From the NCBI GenBank assembly GCA_016800925.1, contig JABCPU010000018.1, positions 62,001-126,000 of the forward strand: a stretch of DNA of 64,000 nt. The letters are read 5' to 3'. A program made the translations under genes and the position numbers. The DNA is from Suillus spraguei (taxonomy: Eukaryota; Basidiomycota; Agaricomycetes; Boletales; Suillaceae). Below are positions 13,081 to 23,770 of this stretch, piece by piece. A model generated the notes under the pieces. It saw only the letters and a program-made list of their open reading frames with translations, searched no databases and was not told the DNA's origin. Numbering within the stretch: the stretch's first letter is position 1; each line of letters opens with the position of its first letter.

Positions 13081-14604
13081 TCATCGAAACTCAAAGCTGG
13101 AGCTAAAGCGTTCCGGAACGTGACAAAGTGACAACTGTTGATATCTAGCAACGTACATTAGATCCATTCAACTCACAAATAAAATATACGTACGGTTCGG
13201 AATTCTGATGGAAGTAAAATCCGCTCATTGTTGCGGCAGGAGGATGCGACCGTGGGCCAACCGATAGCCCTCGACCTCCTCGTCTCACACTGGAATCCCT
13301 CCGCTTTCGCACTTGAGGGATCGTCTCCGTTTTCCCAAAGGTCGGCGAATGAGATAATGGCTGTTCATTCATTCCATCCTTCTCCAACGGAACTGACTGT
13401 GTCACCGGGCGAAGCGTGGGGGCAGACGAGGGAGGCTGGGGGTTGAAATCGACACAAACATAATAAAAGCCTGGTCATAGCAGAAGCACGTATTATGATG
13501 TCAGAAGCTGCACTTCATTGTCGGACCAGCCACGTAGTGGCCCGCGCTTACCTGCAAAGCTTGCACCATTGATATCCTGTACACGGTGGTTTGGTACCAA
13601 AACCGTTCCTTCCATCTCATAAACACTGCTCCACGATCACGATCGGGGATAGTCAAATTAGGCTTTTTCACCTCGTTTTTAACATGTCGAAATGCAGGAA
13701 AGCGTTGCCAGTGAACCATGTCCTCTTGTTCATTGGCACCCCAATTTTGGGTCAAGAATCCATAACGGCTCCCTATGATCTCTGCGTCAAAATAAGTAGT
13801 CAATTCAGGCCAGTCATCTGTCAGACCGCGGATCCGCAGGTATCCGCAAAGAAACGAGGAAGAAAAGTCTACATCCTAGTAGGGGAAATGCGTCAGCTTC
13901 GCCACATTGAGAATAATGCTACGTACAACGATGTTGACGTTCACTTCGTAGCTATTCCTACCGCTTTTCTGCGTACCCTGGAAGACAGCGCCTGGATACA
14001 AACAGTGATGGCCTTGAGAACGCACACGAATATGCGTGATGTCGACGAGGGGGTTTGGAGAAGGAGTAGGAGGTATTTATACGCAGAGAGTCAGAATCCG
14101 TGGAGACGTTATTGCGGGACTGGTGGGACAGGGGTCTTGAAGGTGTGGTAGTATGGGAGTGATCGTGTTTCGGGGTAGCGGGTATAGTTGATTGTGAATA
14201 TACAGAATGGGGGCAAGATGGGACAGAACTTGGGTGCTGAGAGAAGAGGCCGTTGAACTGGGTGTAAAAATGTCGTCCATGTCCATATCATGGCCAAAGA
14301 TGCCTTGCGAGTCTGCAATATGACCGAGGGGTACGCCATTCAGTTGGGTAGGGATAGTGGGAAGCGCAGTTCGGATAAATGAAGCGCTGGCATCATCATC
14401 TGTGAAGGTATCATCATCCTGTCGTCCTTGTGGTTGCGTGTCGCGACACCAAGCACACATGGTGTTGGAATCGTGCTCGTCCTGCATAAGCACAGCATTG
14501 GATGAATCGAGTGGATTATTGCAATACAAGCAATATTTAGTCGCCTGAGCGGCTTCTGCTGGTATTTGATCCGTGATGAGAGGGTACGTGTTTTCGACTG
14601 GCAT
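13081..14604 (-). CDS. GID4: GID complex substrate receptor, GID4/Vid24 family
   Basis: GID4 recognises Pro/N-degrons and docks substrates such as gluconeogenic enzymes on the GID/CTLH E3 ligase. The start chosen at 14604 (MPVENTYP) is followed by a Cys-x2-Cys...Cys-x2-Cys pair (KYCLYCNNPL, MCAWC) and a Ser/Asp-rich linker. The degron-binding barrel begins at about 13990: CLYPGAVFQGTQKSGRNSY and EVNVNIV, then LCGYLRIRGLTDDWPELTT, FDAEIIGSRYGFLTQNWGA, AVFMRWKERF, and GASFAG. After a Ser/Pro-rich loop come SGFYFHQNSEP and the final exon QQLSLCHVPERFSSSFEFR with the stop at 13081. The last coding block is only reached by splicing the exon end at about 13190 to 13148. All barrel blocks appear in order. 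A more upstream in-frame ATG at 14694 exists; I prefer 14604. Confidence 0.9.
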
Positions 14605-16006
14605 GTTTGTTGAACGCTGAACTTGGGAAAAGCTGGAAGTGGGGTGCGATGCCTTTGGCAAAAGTTGGGTTATGTGTATTAAGATTTGGACCATTCACGT
14701 GCTCCTCTGGTGATGTACAGCTTGGCTTAGGCCTTACTAGAACAATAATATTCAACAGGCGCCAATGGACTCATATCTCGAGGAATGGTGTCGCTGAGTC
14801 CTCGCTGATTTTTCTATAATTGTTTCATTTACGCTATGGGCTAGCGCTTGGACTTCAACGCCATGCGTTATTGGCGTGGTTCAATATAATGAGTCATCGT
14901 GCTGACAGTCGAGTTGAAATTCGAATTTCGCAGACGCTCGGGCCTCGAGTGAGACTCAGCTGGGCATAACTGCAGCCTTGGTGGCAACCCATGAAACGTT
15001 CCACCTGAAATCATCGTACAAACTTCGACACGTTCTTGCGGCAGGGTCATCCGACCGGACATTGCGACACAAGTCCACGGATCATTTCAGATGTATCATG
15101 CACCGAAGATCACCGAAGCATTCATGATACATATATATATCTGCTAGCGCTCGGATCCTAGTCAGGTCTCTGCACGATAGCAATAAAGGCGCACGACGCG
15201 CAGCATACCGCCGTTGGTGCGCTAAAACATTGCTTCGTTTGCTATCATCACGATAGGGCTATGATTGCTTATCCAAGTCATTGTCTGCCAGTGCAGCAAT
15301 GCTACGAGTTGACCTTGGACTCTAAATGGCAGTCGCCAAGACCCACATAGCGATCGACCAGTGGTAAAGCCTAGGCTTCCTATAATGTGCCTGCACGGTA
15401 TCGCGCATGTCGGACGTCAGCCTGTCGTCGTCATTTGCCGTGTCTTCTCTAGCATTCCAATCATCATTTGAAAATAGGAACCTAGATATTTGAGTTCAAC
15501 GGCCCATTTGGAGACGCTCGCCGGTGCCGCTATGAGCCCACACCATACACTGAAGCTGTAAAGGCAAGTTTTTGTCAAGTCCGTAAAATGCCGATTTTTA
15601 TTGAATTACAGCTTATCAACAGCAAGCTGCTGCGGTGGCAGCAGTGCAATTGTCGCTTCGCAGTTCAGCATACGGTCTTCAACCGCTGTCTTTTTTAAGG
15701 ATCCACCAACATATCATATCCTATAAAGATTCGGAAGTTTGTGTGATATGTTTCGCAGCCACAAAGCATGTGGCTGACCCTCGGAGATTATAAATGTACA
15801 TGGGGTAAGTGGCCTTACAGTGTCGACGGGGGCAATACGATTCTGGACGGGATTATAGCCTGAAAAATTGCGGTCATCGATTATCCGCTTATAACTCGTT
15901 CTTATCTGATCGATTTCCTTGTCGGAATTTTTCGTCTGTAAAGATACACCTGACGTCGATAGAGCGCCAACCACCATCGCATACTAGTGCATCGCGTTGT
16001 CACAAT
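14605..16006. other. 1.4-kb intergenic region, no gene seen
   Basis: This is the upstream region of GID4. I see no coding pattern. A short AT dinucleotide run (around 15127-15140) and a 12-bp repeat ccgaagatcacc-like at about 15100-15118 are the only visible peculiarities. Confidence 0.45.
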
Positions 16007-16793
16007 CATGGTAATTCGCCGCCGTGGTCGTCGGTGCCCCACACGCCGACTTCATACACAATATTCGCCCACAACAGGTCCGACTGCTAGCAATGTGCGG
16101 GAGTCGCCGACGTTCAAAATCAAATGTGTAGTCACCAAGCTTACTGATTTTAGGTAACTTCTACTGGCAGTGTCACCCGTCGGCAATCCACACAGCGTCG
16201 AGGCAGGGCTGTCAACAGAGATCGAGAACTTGAAAGGGAACGAGACGTTAGAGGCGAAGGGTCTGATGATCTTAACCATCGGGTATGTCAGCGGTCACTA
16301 TGCGTCGATAACATGACTAATTATCTGATTCTGATGGCCTTTTGATCAGCAAGATGGTGAGGCAATTGTTAGATTCCAACAAGTGCTTGGTCGCGAAGAC
16401 TCCACAGCAAGTGAATTTTTGCTCCTCAAGCTGGTTTTAATCAATAAAAATATACAGAATCACGGGACGTCGACGAGGTGTGAACCCTCTGTCCACAGAG
16501 AAGGGAGGGGTGTTATCGCAACCCCACGGGGAACGTGCGGCAATACGGTCCCTGACGATTATGTAAAGGATTTCCTCAGCTCCCTGCGGCCCAACTTGGA
16601 ACCAAAGATTCAGGAGTTCAAGAGAATCGGCCTTGATTCAAAAACTACACTGGATGCCTTCATCCGATGGCGGGCGTCCGAACGGGAGGGTTGGATTTTC
16701 TCTCAAAATCTGTATCTACAACTCACTCCGTTGGAACTCAGTGGATTGATGCTAGGTATAGAGAGATTGTCGGACGGGAGCGACGGTGTATAA
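16007..16793 (+). CDS. hypothetical protein, basidiomycete-type, possibly degenerate
   Basis: I do not recognise a named family. The C-terminal exon (about 16490-16793) encodes a compact helical block: DDYVKDFLSSLRPNLEPKI, then LDAFIRWRASEREGW, then LTPLELSGLMLGIERL. This resembles a short lineage-specific domain that recurs in mushroom hypothetical proteins (a 'FLLSCRP...L..I..W...L..FEW..L' pattern, from memory). An upstream coding-looking block, LLLAVSPVGNPHSVEAGLS, lies at about 16155-16215 and another (GEAIVRFQQVLGREDS) at about 16350-16400. I could not find a fully satisfying splice between the first ATG at 16007 and the later exons, so the start is a guess and the locus may be a pseudogene. 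Confidence 0.4.
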
Positions 16794-17027
16794 CTACAGC
16801 TATATTCCCAACAGTCTGTTGCAAGTTCTATCGCCACAGTCTGTAGGAGAAGTAATCGTGTGTGCGTTCCAAAAATGCTCCATGAATTGCATTTGCACTA
16901 AGCAGGGAAGAGTTAGAAAAGAATGTATCGATTGAATTGGTGGCTGGTCGATGAGCGATTTAATATGAAAACCACAGTATGGATGGAACGGGCGTATCAA
17001 AGCGTAAGTATATGATGAATCACGAGA

Positions 17028-18111
17028 TTACAGGTCATCTTCCTCTTCCGGAAGTGGAACGGCCTCAGCCTGGAGCGAGGTACGATTGAACAATTAGCGC
17101 TCCGTGGACAGGAAAACAGTGACATACCTTCTTCAACTCTTCCTCATATTGTTTCATCAACTCAGGGTCAACGTGAGCCTCGGCAGGGGCAAGGGCAGGA
17201 GCCGCTACGAAGTCTAGGTCATGGTTACTGCATGATGATGATCAGCGAAAGAAGCGGCGCTATTTGAGAGTGGACATACCCGACCAGCTTCCTTGCAAGC
17301 CACAGGAACGGTTTCTCGAAGTTGTAGTTGGATTTGGCGGAGATCTCAAAGTAAGGCAAGTTCTTTTTGCGGTTAAATGTGACAGCGCCTGTCTTTACTT
17401 TACGCTCCTGAATTATATGATTGAGTCAAAAGTCGCCACACAGGAAGTGTGATTCTGACTGACCTTAACATCAACCTTGTTTCCGCACAGCACGATGGGA
17501 ATGTTCTCGCAAACACGCTCAAGATCGCGGTGCCAATTTGGCACATTCTTGTAGGTGATTCTGGAAGTGACATCGAACATGATGATGCCACATTGGCCTT
17601 GGATGTAATATCCGTCACGAAGACCACCAAACTTTTCCTGTCCAGCGGTATCCCAGACATTAAAACAGATCGTGCCGAAATTTGTGGAAAAGGACAGTGG
17701 ATGGACTTCGACACCGAGAGTGGCTATACAAAGAAAAGATCAACAGGTACTGTATTATTACAGCTGCTCTGCGATTGTAAGGTGCACGACTTGCCAATGT
17801 ACTTCTTCTCGAATTCACCAGTAAGATGGCGCTAGGTATCGGGAAAATCAGATTGCGATCGCTTAGACGCGGAACCCTATTGCTCACCTTCACGAACGTG
17901 GTCTTGCCGGTACCACCATCACCGACTGATTTTTCCCGTCAAAGACGCGACAGATAGTGCAATACAAAGCACGCGATGTTTTGAAGGATATACAAAATCG
18001 AGATCATAAAGAATGAGCCACAGAGCATCAGCATCATGATCACTACAAGCGAGATGAGAACAAGCACTTACCAAGGACCAGCTTAAAGGTAGGAATCTGA
18101 ACCTGTGCCAT
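17028..18111 (-). CDS. GSP1: Ran GTPase
   Basis: Ran drives nucleocytoplasmic transport and spindle assembly by cycling between GTP and GDP. The start at 18111 gives [20 protein letters not shown] with the P-loop [12 protein letters not shown]. Further exons give the switch regions ([33 protein letters not shown]), the guanine specificity motif GNKVDVKERKV, and [13 protein letters not shown]. The Ran-specific acidic C-terminus LPEEEDDL ends at 17028. The full protein is about 215 residues, the normal Ran length, spread over at least six exons with small introns. A TATA-like run lies about 120 bp upstream at 18232-18241. The gene appears intact and is the most conserved protein in the window. 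Confidence 0.97.
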
Positions 18112-19388
18112 GATAAGATTGTCGTGGTCAGAGAAAGAAAACGATGAACAAGAGTCGAAGAGCAGAAATCAGGAGATGAGATAAGGTTTGGTTGCCACTT
18201 TGCCCGTATCTGGGAGCCGCTGAGTTGGCCGAATATATATTCCCACAATTGTTGTTCACATTGCACAAAATGACATACAGATGAAAAGTTCAATTCAAGT
18301 CTTAGATTGTGAGTAACGAATATGCATAGCTCGAAGGGCTTATTGACATGTTTCGTAGTGGCGGCAATTGGTCATTTCGGGAGAGGAGCACGAACGAATA
18401 CAGATCATGTTGTGACCCGATGTTCATTAATATTGTTTGAATGCGATTCACAAGTTTCTCTCTCTACCATTCAAACACTGCATCGAATTCATGAAGTACT
18501 TCGAACTCATCTGTACACTTTATTTCACTCACTCATGGCCTGATGTCCACCGGTATAATATTCGACACATCAGTCATTTTAATCTGAAAGGTCCAACCTA
18601 CGCTGACTTGAGTTGATCCTTAGTGAAGTACATTCATGTACATACTCACACCTGGCGAAAAGTATGTTAAGTTATCGGCTGCTCTATTGACCTTCAGGTT
18701 CCTTGGAAGTCACGATAATGGGTAGCCCGTCAAGTACTTCCTATCCTCAATATCGTGGGCGCTTGTATGAACCTAACCACCGAATGCCAGAGGACATCAG
18801 CCACAGAAATACTGATGCTATAATTGGTCTGACATCCAAAAAAAGATGAGATACACCGTAATTACAAGAGGAACTTCCTTCTCCAGATCCACCCCTTAAC
18901 CTGCTGGCCACATGCTCGAGCCAAAACTCGACGACGAACAACATAAACGAGATGGAGAGGTCATCCACGAGACCATACACTCCCTTTGTAGAATGCTGTC
19001 GAGCCGTCAGTTTTCCTTTTCTCTTGCATTTTCTCCTACTTACACACCATTCAAGGACTACATGGACGCATCATTCTTTGTCGAAACCTTCCATTTTAAC
19101 AATGCGTGGTCCCACTCATAGCCAGCGTCTGAACCGAGCTACTGCCTGGTCCCAGCCCAACCATTGATGACTAACTCATGATTCCAGTGATAGATGAAGT
19201 TAGATTGTTAGCCCAGTACCCTTTTCGGGTCCTGGAATATTGATGGTGCCACAAATGTGATGCAAGAAAAATCACCGGAAAGCACCCCCTTTGTCGACGC
19301 GCGAAATTCGGGTCATTGGAGCTACTCGCATCATCGGAACCGAGCTGCATCATATATAGGTCCCTCTTCATGATTTCTTCTGCAGAAG
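18112..19388. promoter_or_regulatory. divergent intergenic region between Ran and the esterase
   Basis: This 1.3-kb stretch separates two genes transcribed away from each other and must hold both promoters. A TATA-like run (gaatatatat) sits at 18231-18240 on the Ran side. On the esterase side catatatagg at 19351-19360 lies about 30 bp before the ATG, so the esterase leader must be very short or transcription uses another start. No extra gene is visible. Confidence 0.45.
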
Positions 19389-21701
19389 ATGAAACAACTC
19401 GCGTCAGTTACACTTTTGGCTTTTCTTGCGCTGTCCGGCCCAGTCTATTGCACGTCTCAGACGCAACAGGTCTTCCAACATCCTGCACCATTCGTGAAGT
19501 TGGATGATGCGATATTCACTGGCATATTCTTTGATGATACGGCACAATTCTTGGGTATTCCATTTGCTCAGCCCCCGTGAGTATGACCATACAGTCAATA
19601 CTTAATCAATGGACTGAATACACGCAGTGTCGGAAACCTTCGCTTCCAGGTCCCTCAACCATTGGCCCCTTATGAAGGTGAATACAGTGCAGCTGCCTAT
19701 GGTCCAGCCTGCCCTCAGCAGGGGTCATCAACTAAGAGAGGAAGTATTCGGTCACGTGAAGATTGTGCGTACTTGCTTGATGTTCTGCTTTTCATACCAT
19801 TCACGTAAGCCTTTCTAGGTCTTACGTTAAATGTCTTCACTCCTGCCGTTATGCTCCCTGGGTCGAAATTGCCAGTGGTCGTGGTGAGTCATGATCTGAG
19901 TCATTCTAATTTGGTGTTCCTGACAGCTCTAGTATGTGTTTGGAGGTGGTTTTGAGACAGGCAGTAGTCGATCGTAAGTTATTCGACATCCTGATTTTTT
20001 ACGCGATTAAATAAGAATCGAAATAATTTTTCATATCAGAGAATTCGGTAATATCACAGTTAGCAGGTCCTTGCATATGCGTGAGCCAGTTATCTATGTC
20101 AGCATGAACTACCGGTAGATAGTTTCTTTCTGTTTTGCACTTTTTTTCTGAAAGAAACGTATCGCAGGTTGAGCGGTAGGTCGCCTCAGAGAGTGAAACA
20201 TGCCTTCACTAACATCTTATTAGCTTGGGGATTCCTAGCGAGCGACGAAGTCAAGCGGGCTGGTACTGGAAATTTAGGCCTTCGGGATCGTGAGTGCATT
20301 GATTTTATTTGCATCACCTGAAGTAATAATTATCCCAGAGCGACTTGCACTTCATTGGGTGCAGAATTATATCGGTGCATTCGGAGGTGACCCAGCAAAG
20401 GTGACTCTGTAAGTGGCCCTGCTAATCATGTCGTCTGATCTGGAAGACCTTTCAACGACAAAGATGGGGTGAAAGTGCTGGAGCAATATCAGTCGCTCTC
20501 CAAATGCTTGCATATGATGGTAACAATGAAGGTCTCTTTCGCGCAGCATTTATGCAGTCAGGATCCCCAACACCCATGGGCGATATCACTCGTGGTCAAC
20601 GTTATTACGACTTTATTGTTGACGAAACAGGGTGCAAGGAGTCGAGCGATACATTGGAATGTTTGCGAGGGGTACCTGAGGATGTTCTTCAAGCTGCTGT
20701 GGACAAAACACCATCCTCCTCATCTTACCAGGTTTCTAATTAAGTTTCGCTATTGGAAAGGTTGATGTTGACTGATTGTCATTTTGTTAGTCACTTGTTT
20801 TGGCTTGGATGCCTAGGGCAGATGGAACATTTTTATCAGATAACTTCCAGCGTCTCATCCAGGACGGGAAAATTGCCAATGTACCATTTATTACAGGTTT
20901 GGGTGTTTTGTTACTTTGACCAAATGGCATGGGCTAACTCAGGATACAGGTAACTGCGATGATGAGGGAACAGCCTTCTCCTTCAGTACTGCCAACATCA
21001 CGTACTGAACCTCGCTTTTTACGTTCGAAGACGCTGATTCACTTATTTAGGACAAGCGAACAATTCCACAAATACTTGAACACCTTTTGGGCGCCCAATG
21101 CAACGCATGAGGAGATCGATGGCATCTTGCGCATGTATCCCGAAGACCCAACTGCAGGGTCTCCGTTTGGAACTGGGACGCTCAACCAGCTGACCCCGCA
21201 GTTCAAGCGCATAGCTGCTTTTCAAGGAGATGCAGTCTTTCAAGCGCCAAGGCGGTTTCTTTTGCATGAGCGATCAGGGAAACAGAAAATTTGGATCTAT
21301 CGTGCGTGCAAATTTTTCTTTATTTGACATCAGGAGATAACCATATTGTCAGTCAGCAAAAGTCTCAAGGCAGTCCCGCTATTGGGCGCAGTACGTTGTC
21401 ATGATCATTCAAATGGGAGTTCAAAACACCACTTACTTCATTCTAGTATCACAGCTCCGACTTTATTGATGAGATGCGGGGTGGGCCAGGGAGCTTGTTG
21501 GATCGCTTGATTACATTCACAACCAATCTCGATCCTAACGGAGATCCCACTAGTATATTCTGGCCACAGTACGCTGTCGAGTCAAAGGATATGCTGATGA
21601 TCGGGGAATGGCCTTGGTCTCTACCCACCATTGTTCAGGACACTTACAGGGAGGAGCCGATAGAGTACCTGATGAATTTTAGTCTGGCTCACCCTCTGTA
21701 G
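19389..21701 (+). CDS. secreted type-B carboxylesterase / lipase
   Basis: This is an alpha/beta-hydrolase of the carboxylesterase B family, probably secreted and cleaving esters or lipids. The start at 19389 gives a signal peptide (MKQLASVTLLAFLALSGPVY). Splicing yields the family blocks in order: LGIPFAQPPVGNLRF, EDCLTLNVFTPA, the oxyanion-hole FGGGFETGSS, SMNYRLSAWGFLAS, NLGLRDQRLALHWVQNYI, the nucleophile motif WGESAGAISV (Ser), MQSGSPTP, the acidic residue in GNCDDEGTAFS, and the catalytic His in GAYHSSDF. The triad is complete. The tail has PQYAVESKDMLMIGEWPW, stop at 21701. There are about twelve introns. One exon is only 8 nt (20168-20175). No break in frame is needed. Confidence 0.9.
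20168..20175 (+). other. 8-nt microexon of the esterase gene
   Basis: The exon gttgagcg lies between tcgcag (acceptor) and gtaggt (donor). Upstream exon end at 20114, downstream exon start at 20224. Inclusion gives Asn-Tyr-Arg-Leu-Ser-Ala-Trp-Gly-Phe, which is the conserved block of type-B carboxylesterases; no other splicing I tried gives it. Confidence 0.8.
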
Positions 21702-22189
21702 TACCTATTTACTCGTAAGACTTGCTGCTCAAATGTTTTACTTACCCTGTAGAGATATATTACTGGAATAACTTTATCCAGCACAGTAATATCTGTATAA
21801 AACGTCCCAAATTCGAGGATTAATTATATTAACTTGAGGTGACAGTCCTCTGAGTGTGCATCAGAACCACTATCATTACATACTCGAGATTTCATTCATT
21901 CATCCAAGGTGTAAGTAGGATACCACGGCCCTCCGGGCACTCCAGGACCTTTTATTGCAGTTTCGCAGCTTGTATTCATTTTGACAAGCTCGGCATTACA
22001 ATGGACTATATTGTTTAGCTTGTAACTATGGCTGAAGGTTTACGGTCTCACGAGCGCGAGAGACTAACATCAAATCATAAATGCAAGCACGAAGAAATGC
22101 TCTGCGAACATCATCCGGCAATCTGTCATGAGCATAATATTGAAAATTAGCCAACGAATTCATGGGCTGCCTCGGTCGTTTGCAGACTA
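21702..22189. other. intergenic, no gene seen
   Basis: This is the 3' flank of the esterase gene and the transition into the repeat-rich island. It is AT-rich and shows no coding pattern. Confidence 0.5.
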
Positions 22190-22750
22190 ATGCATCATGA
22201 CACGTTCGACACCTAAAAAGGTCAGACAGAGCCCAGCAAGTCTTCAGACCTTTGGGATACTATACAACCAACTCGAGACCATAACTGCGTGGAAGTGTAT
22301 GTTCAGGCAAATAGTCATTGCGCAAAAGATCAAGAGGCACCATCTTCACATTATACTAGAAGATCACGCACGAGAATATTATGAGCGCAGACTGCACATT
22401 CCCCACGTTTTAGTGCTTCAGGTCGCATTTTCTCCTGAAACTCGGAAATGATGTTTCGCCTTTCCTCAAAAGTGAGGAGCGAGGGGAGGTCAACTGCATC
22501 CAAACAACGATGAGCTTGTGTGCGACGGCTTTCGCGATGTCGGTCAGTATCACGAACCAGAATTTCAAGACACTGGCCCCGAAAGCCCTGCACGTGCAAC
22601 ACGATGAGTAGCAGCATTGGCCTCACGAGAACTGGTATTGAAAGGCTCCGGTAGGATCTGATGCGAGGAATTACGTCGGGAGTCTAGTAATTTGAAAGCG
22701 ACTAGATTAGAGATACAATCGGCATCGCAAAAATGCGTGCGCAACACATC
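22190..22750 (-). pseudogene. DUF6570 / Helitron-associated remnant
   Basis: On the minus strand the segment LPSLLTFEERRNIISEF followed by RGECAVCAHNILVRDLL matches the DUF6570 block often found N-terminal to Helitron helicases or in Helitron-captured genes in mushrooms. About 20 residues further, after a stop, the same frame continues with KMVPLDLLRNDYLPEHTLP and YGLELVV, again family-like, then another stop and YPKGLKT. The stops and the lack of any rolling-circle initiator or helicase sequence nearby show that this is a decayed fragment. The upstream piece HFCDADCISNLVAFKLLDS (about 22690-22740) may belong to it. Confidence 0.6.
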
Positions 22751-22894
22751 ACGAAGATATGGAAAGCCAGACCACCGTGCTCTACTTCCAAGGCTTCAGA
22801 GCCTTCCTAGTGAGGTAAGTAGCTTCTATTGGTCTCCGAACACCTTGTGCAACTCACAACCGTTTGAAAAATTTCTTGACAAGTTGAGATGAAT

Positions 22895-23770
22895 CTTTAA
22901 GTAAACCATCCATGAGTGAATGTCTAGGTGTGTTCTGATAGAAAAATAATATGTTGCAGGTTTCGAACCTACACAGTCCAAGATAAATAGGATTCTGTTG
23001 TGGTAACTATCAGGCTAAGATCAGTTACGGTGAACTTCTAAAGAAACCATCACGAGTGAATATCAAGGTGTCTTCCGATAGAAAAAACCTTGCTATCGGC
23101 ATTTTTCGAACCTGTACAGTCCAAGAGAAACAATTTTGATTCTGTTGTGGCAACCACCTGGCTAAAGCCAATTGCGGTGAACTTCTAAAGCATCCATCCA
23201 TGAGTGAATATCAAGATGTGTTCCGATAGAAAAAAACCTTGTCGTCGGCAGGTTTCGAACCTGTACAGTCCAAGAGAAACAAATTTTGATTCTGTTGTGG
23301 CACACTGGCAACGACCGGCTAAGACCAGCTACGGTGAACTTCTAAAGCATCCATGAGTGAATGTCAAGTGTGTTCCGGTAGGAAAAAACCACGTCGTTAG
23401 CAGGTTTTGAACCTGCACAGTCCAAGAGAAACAGATTTTATTGTGGCAAGCAACCTGGCTAAGACCAGTTGCTGTGAACTTCTAAAGCACCTATCCATGA
23501 GTGAATATCAGGGTGTGTTCCGATACAGAGAAAAAAACCTTGTCGTCGGCAGGGTTCAAACCTGCACAGTCCAGAAACAGATTTTGACTCTGCTGTGGTT
23601 ACCACCTGGCTAAGACCAGTTACGACGAGCTGCTAAAGAAACCATCCATGAATGAATGCCGAAGTGTGTTCCGATAAAAAAAATGTACATAGTTCAGCAG
23701 GTTTTGAACTTGCGTAGTCCACGAGAAACAGATTTTGATTCTGTTGTGGTAACTACACTGGCCAAGCTAA
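22895..23770 (-). repeat. tandem array of six ~150-bp tRNA-like units
   Basis: Six head-to-tail copies occur, recognisable by ccatccatgagtgaat-type starts near 22905, 23045, 23197, 23345, 23495 and 23645 (spacing about 148-152 bp). Read on the minus strand each unit has a D-arm-like hairpin (ctgg-tcttag-ccag), an anticodon-arm-like hairpin (acaga-atcaaaa-tctgt), a long variable segment, a T-arm-like hairpin (gcagg-ttcgaaa-cctgc) that contains a good Pol III B box, and 20-25 nt later a run of 5-8 Ts, as expected of a Pol III terminator. A tagccaggtgg stretch resembles an A box. The layout is that of a class II (Ser/Leu-type) tRNA, but the acceptor stem pairs in only one unit, so these are not ordinary tRNA genes. 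A tRNA-derived SINE amplified in tandem is the simplest reading. Confidence 0.75.

Noticed and set aside
22895..23770. Array read as a CRISPR-like repeat or as six functional tRNA-Leu(CAA) genes
   Set aside because: The repeats are diverged over their whole length with no distinct spacers, and the host is a eukaryote. Five of six units lack a pairing acceptor stem, so they are not functional tRNA genes.
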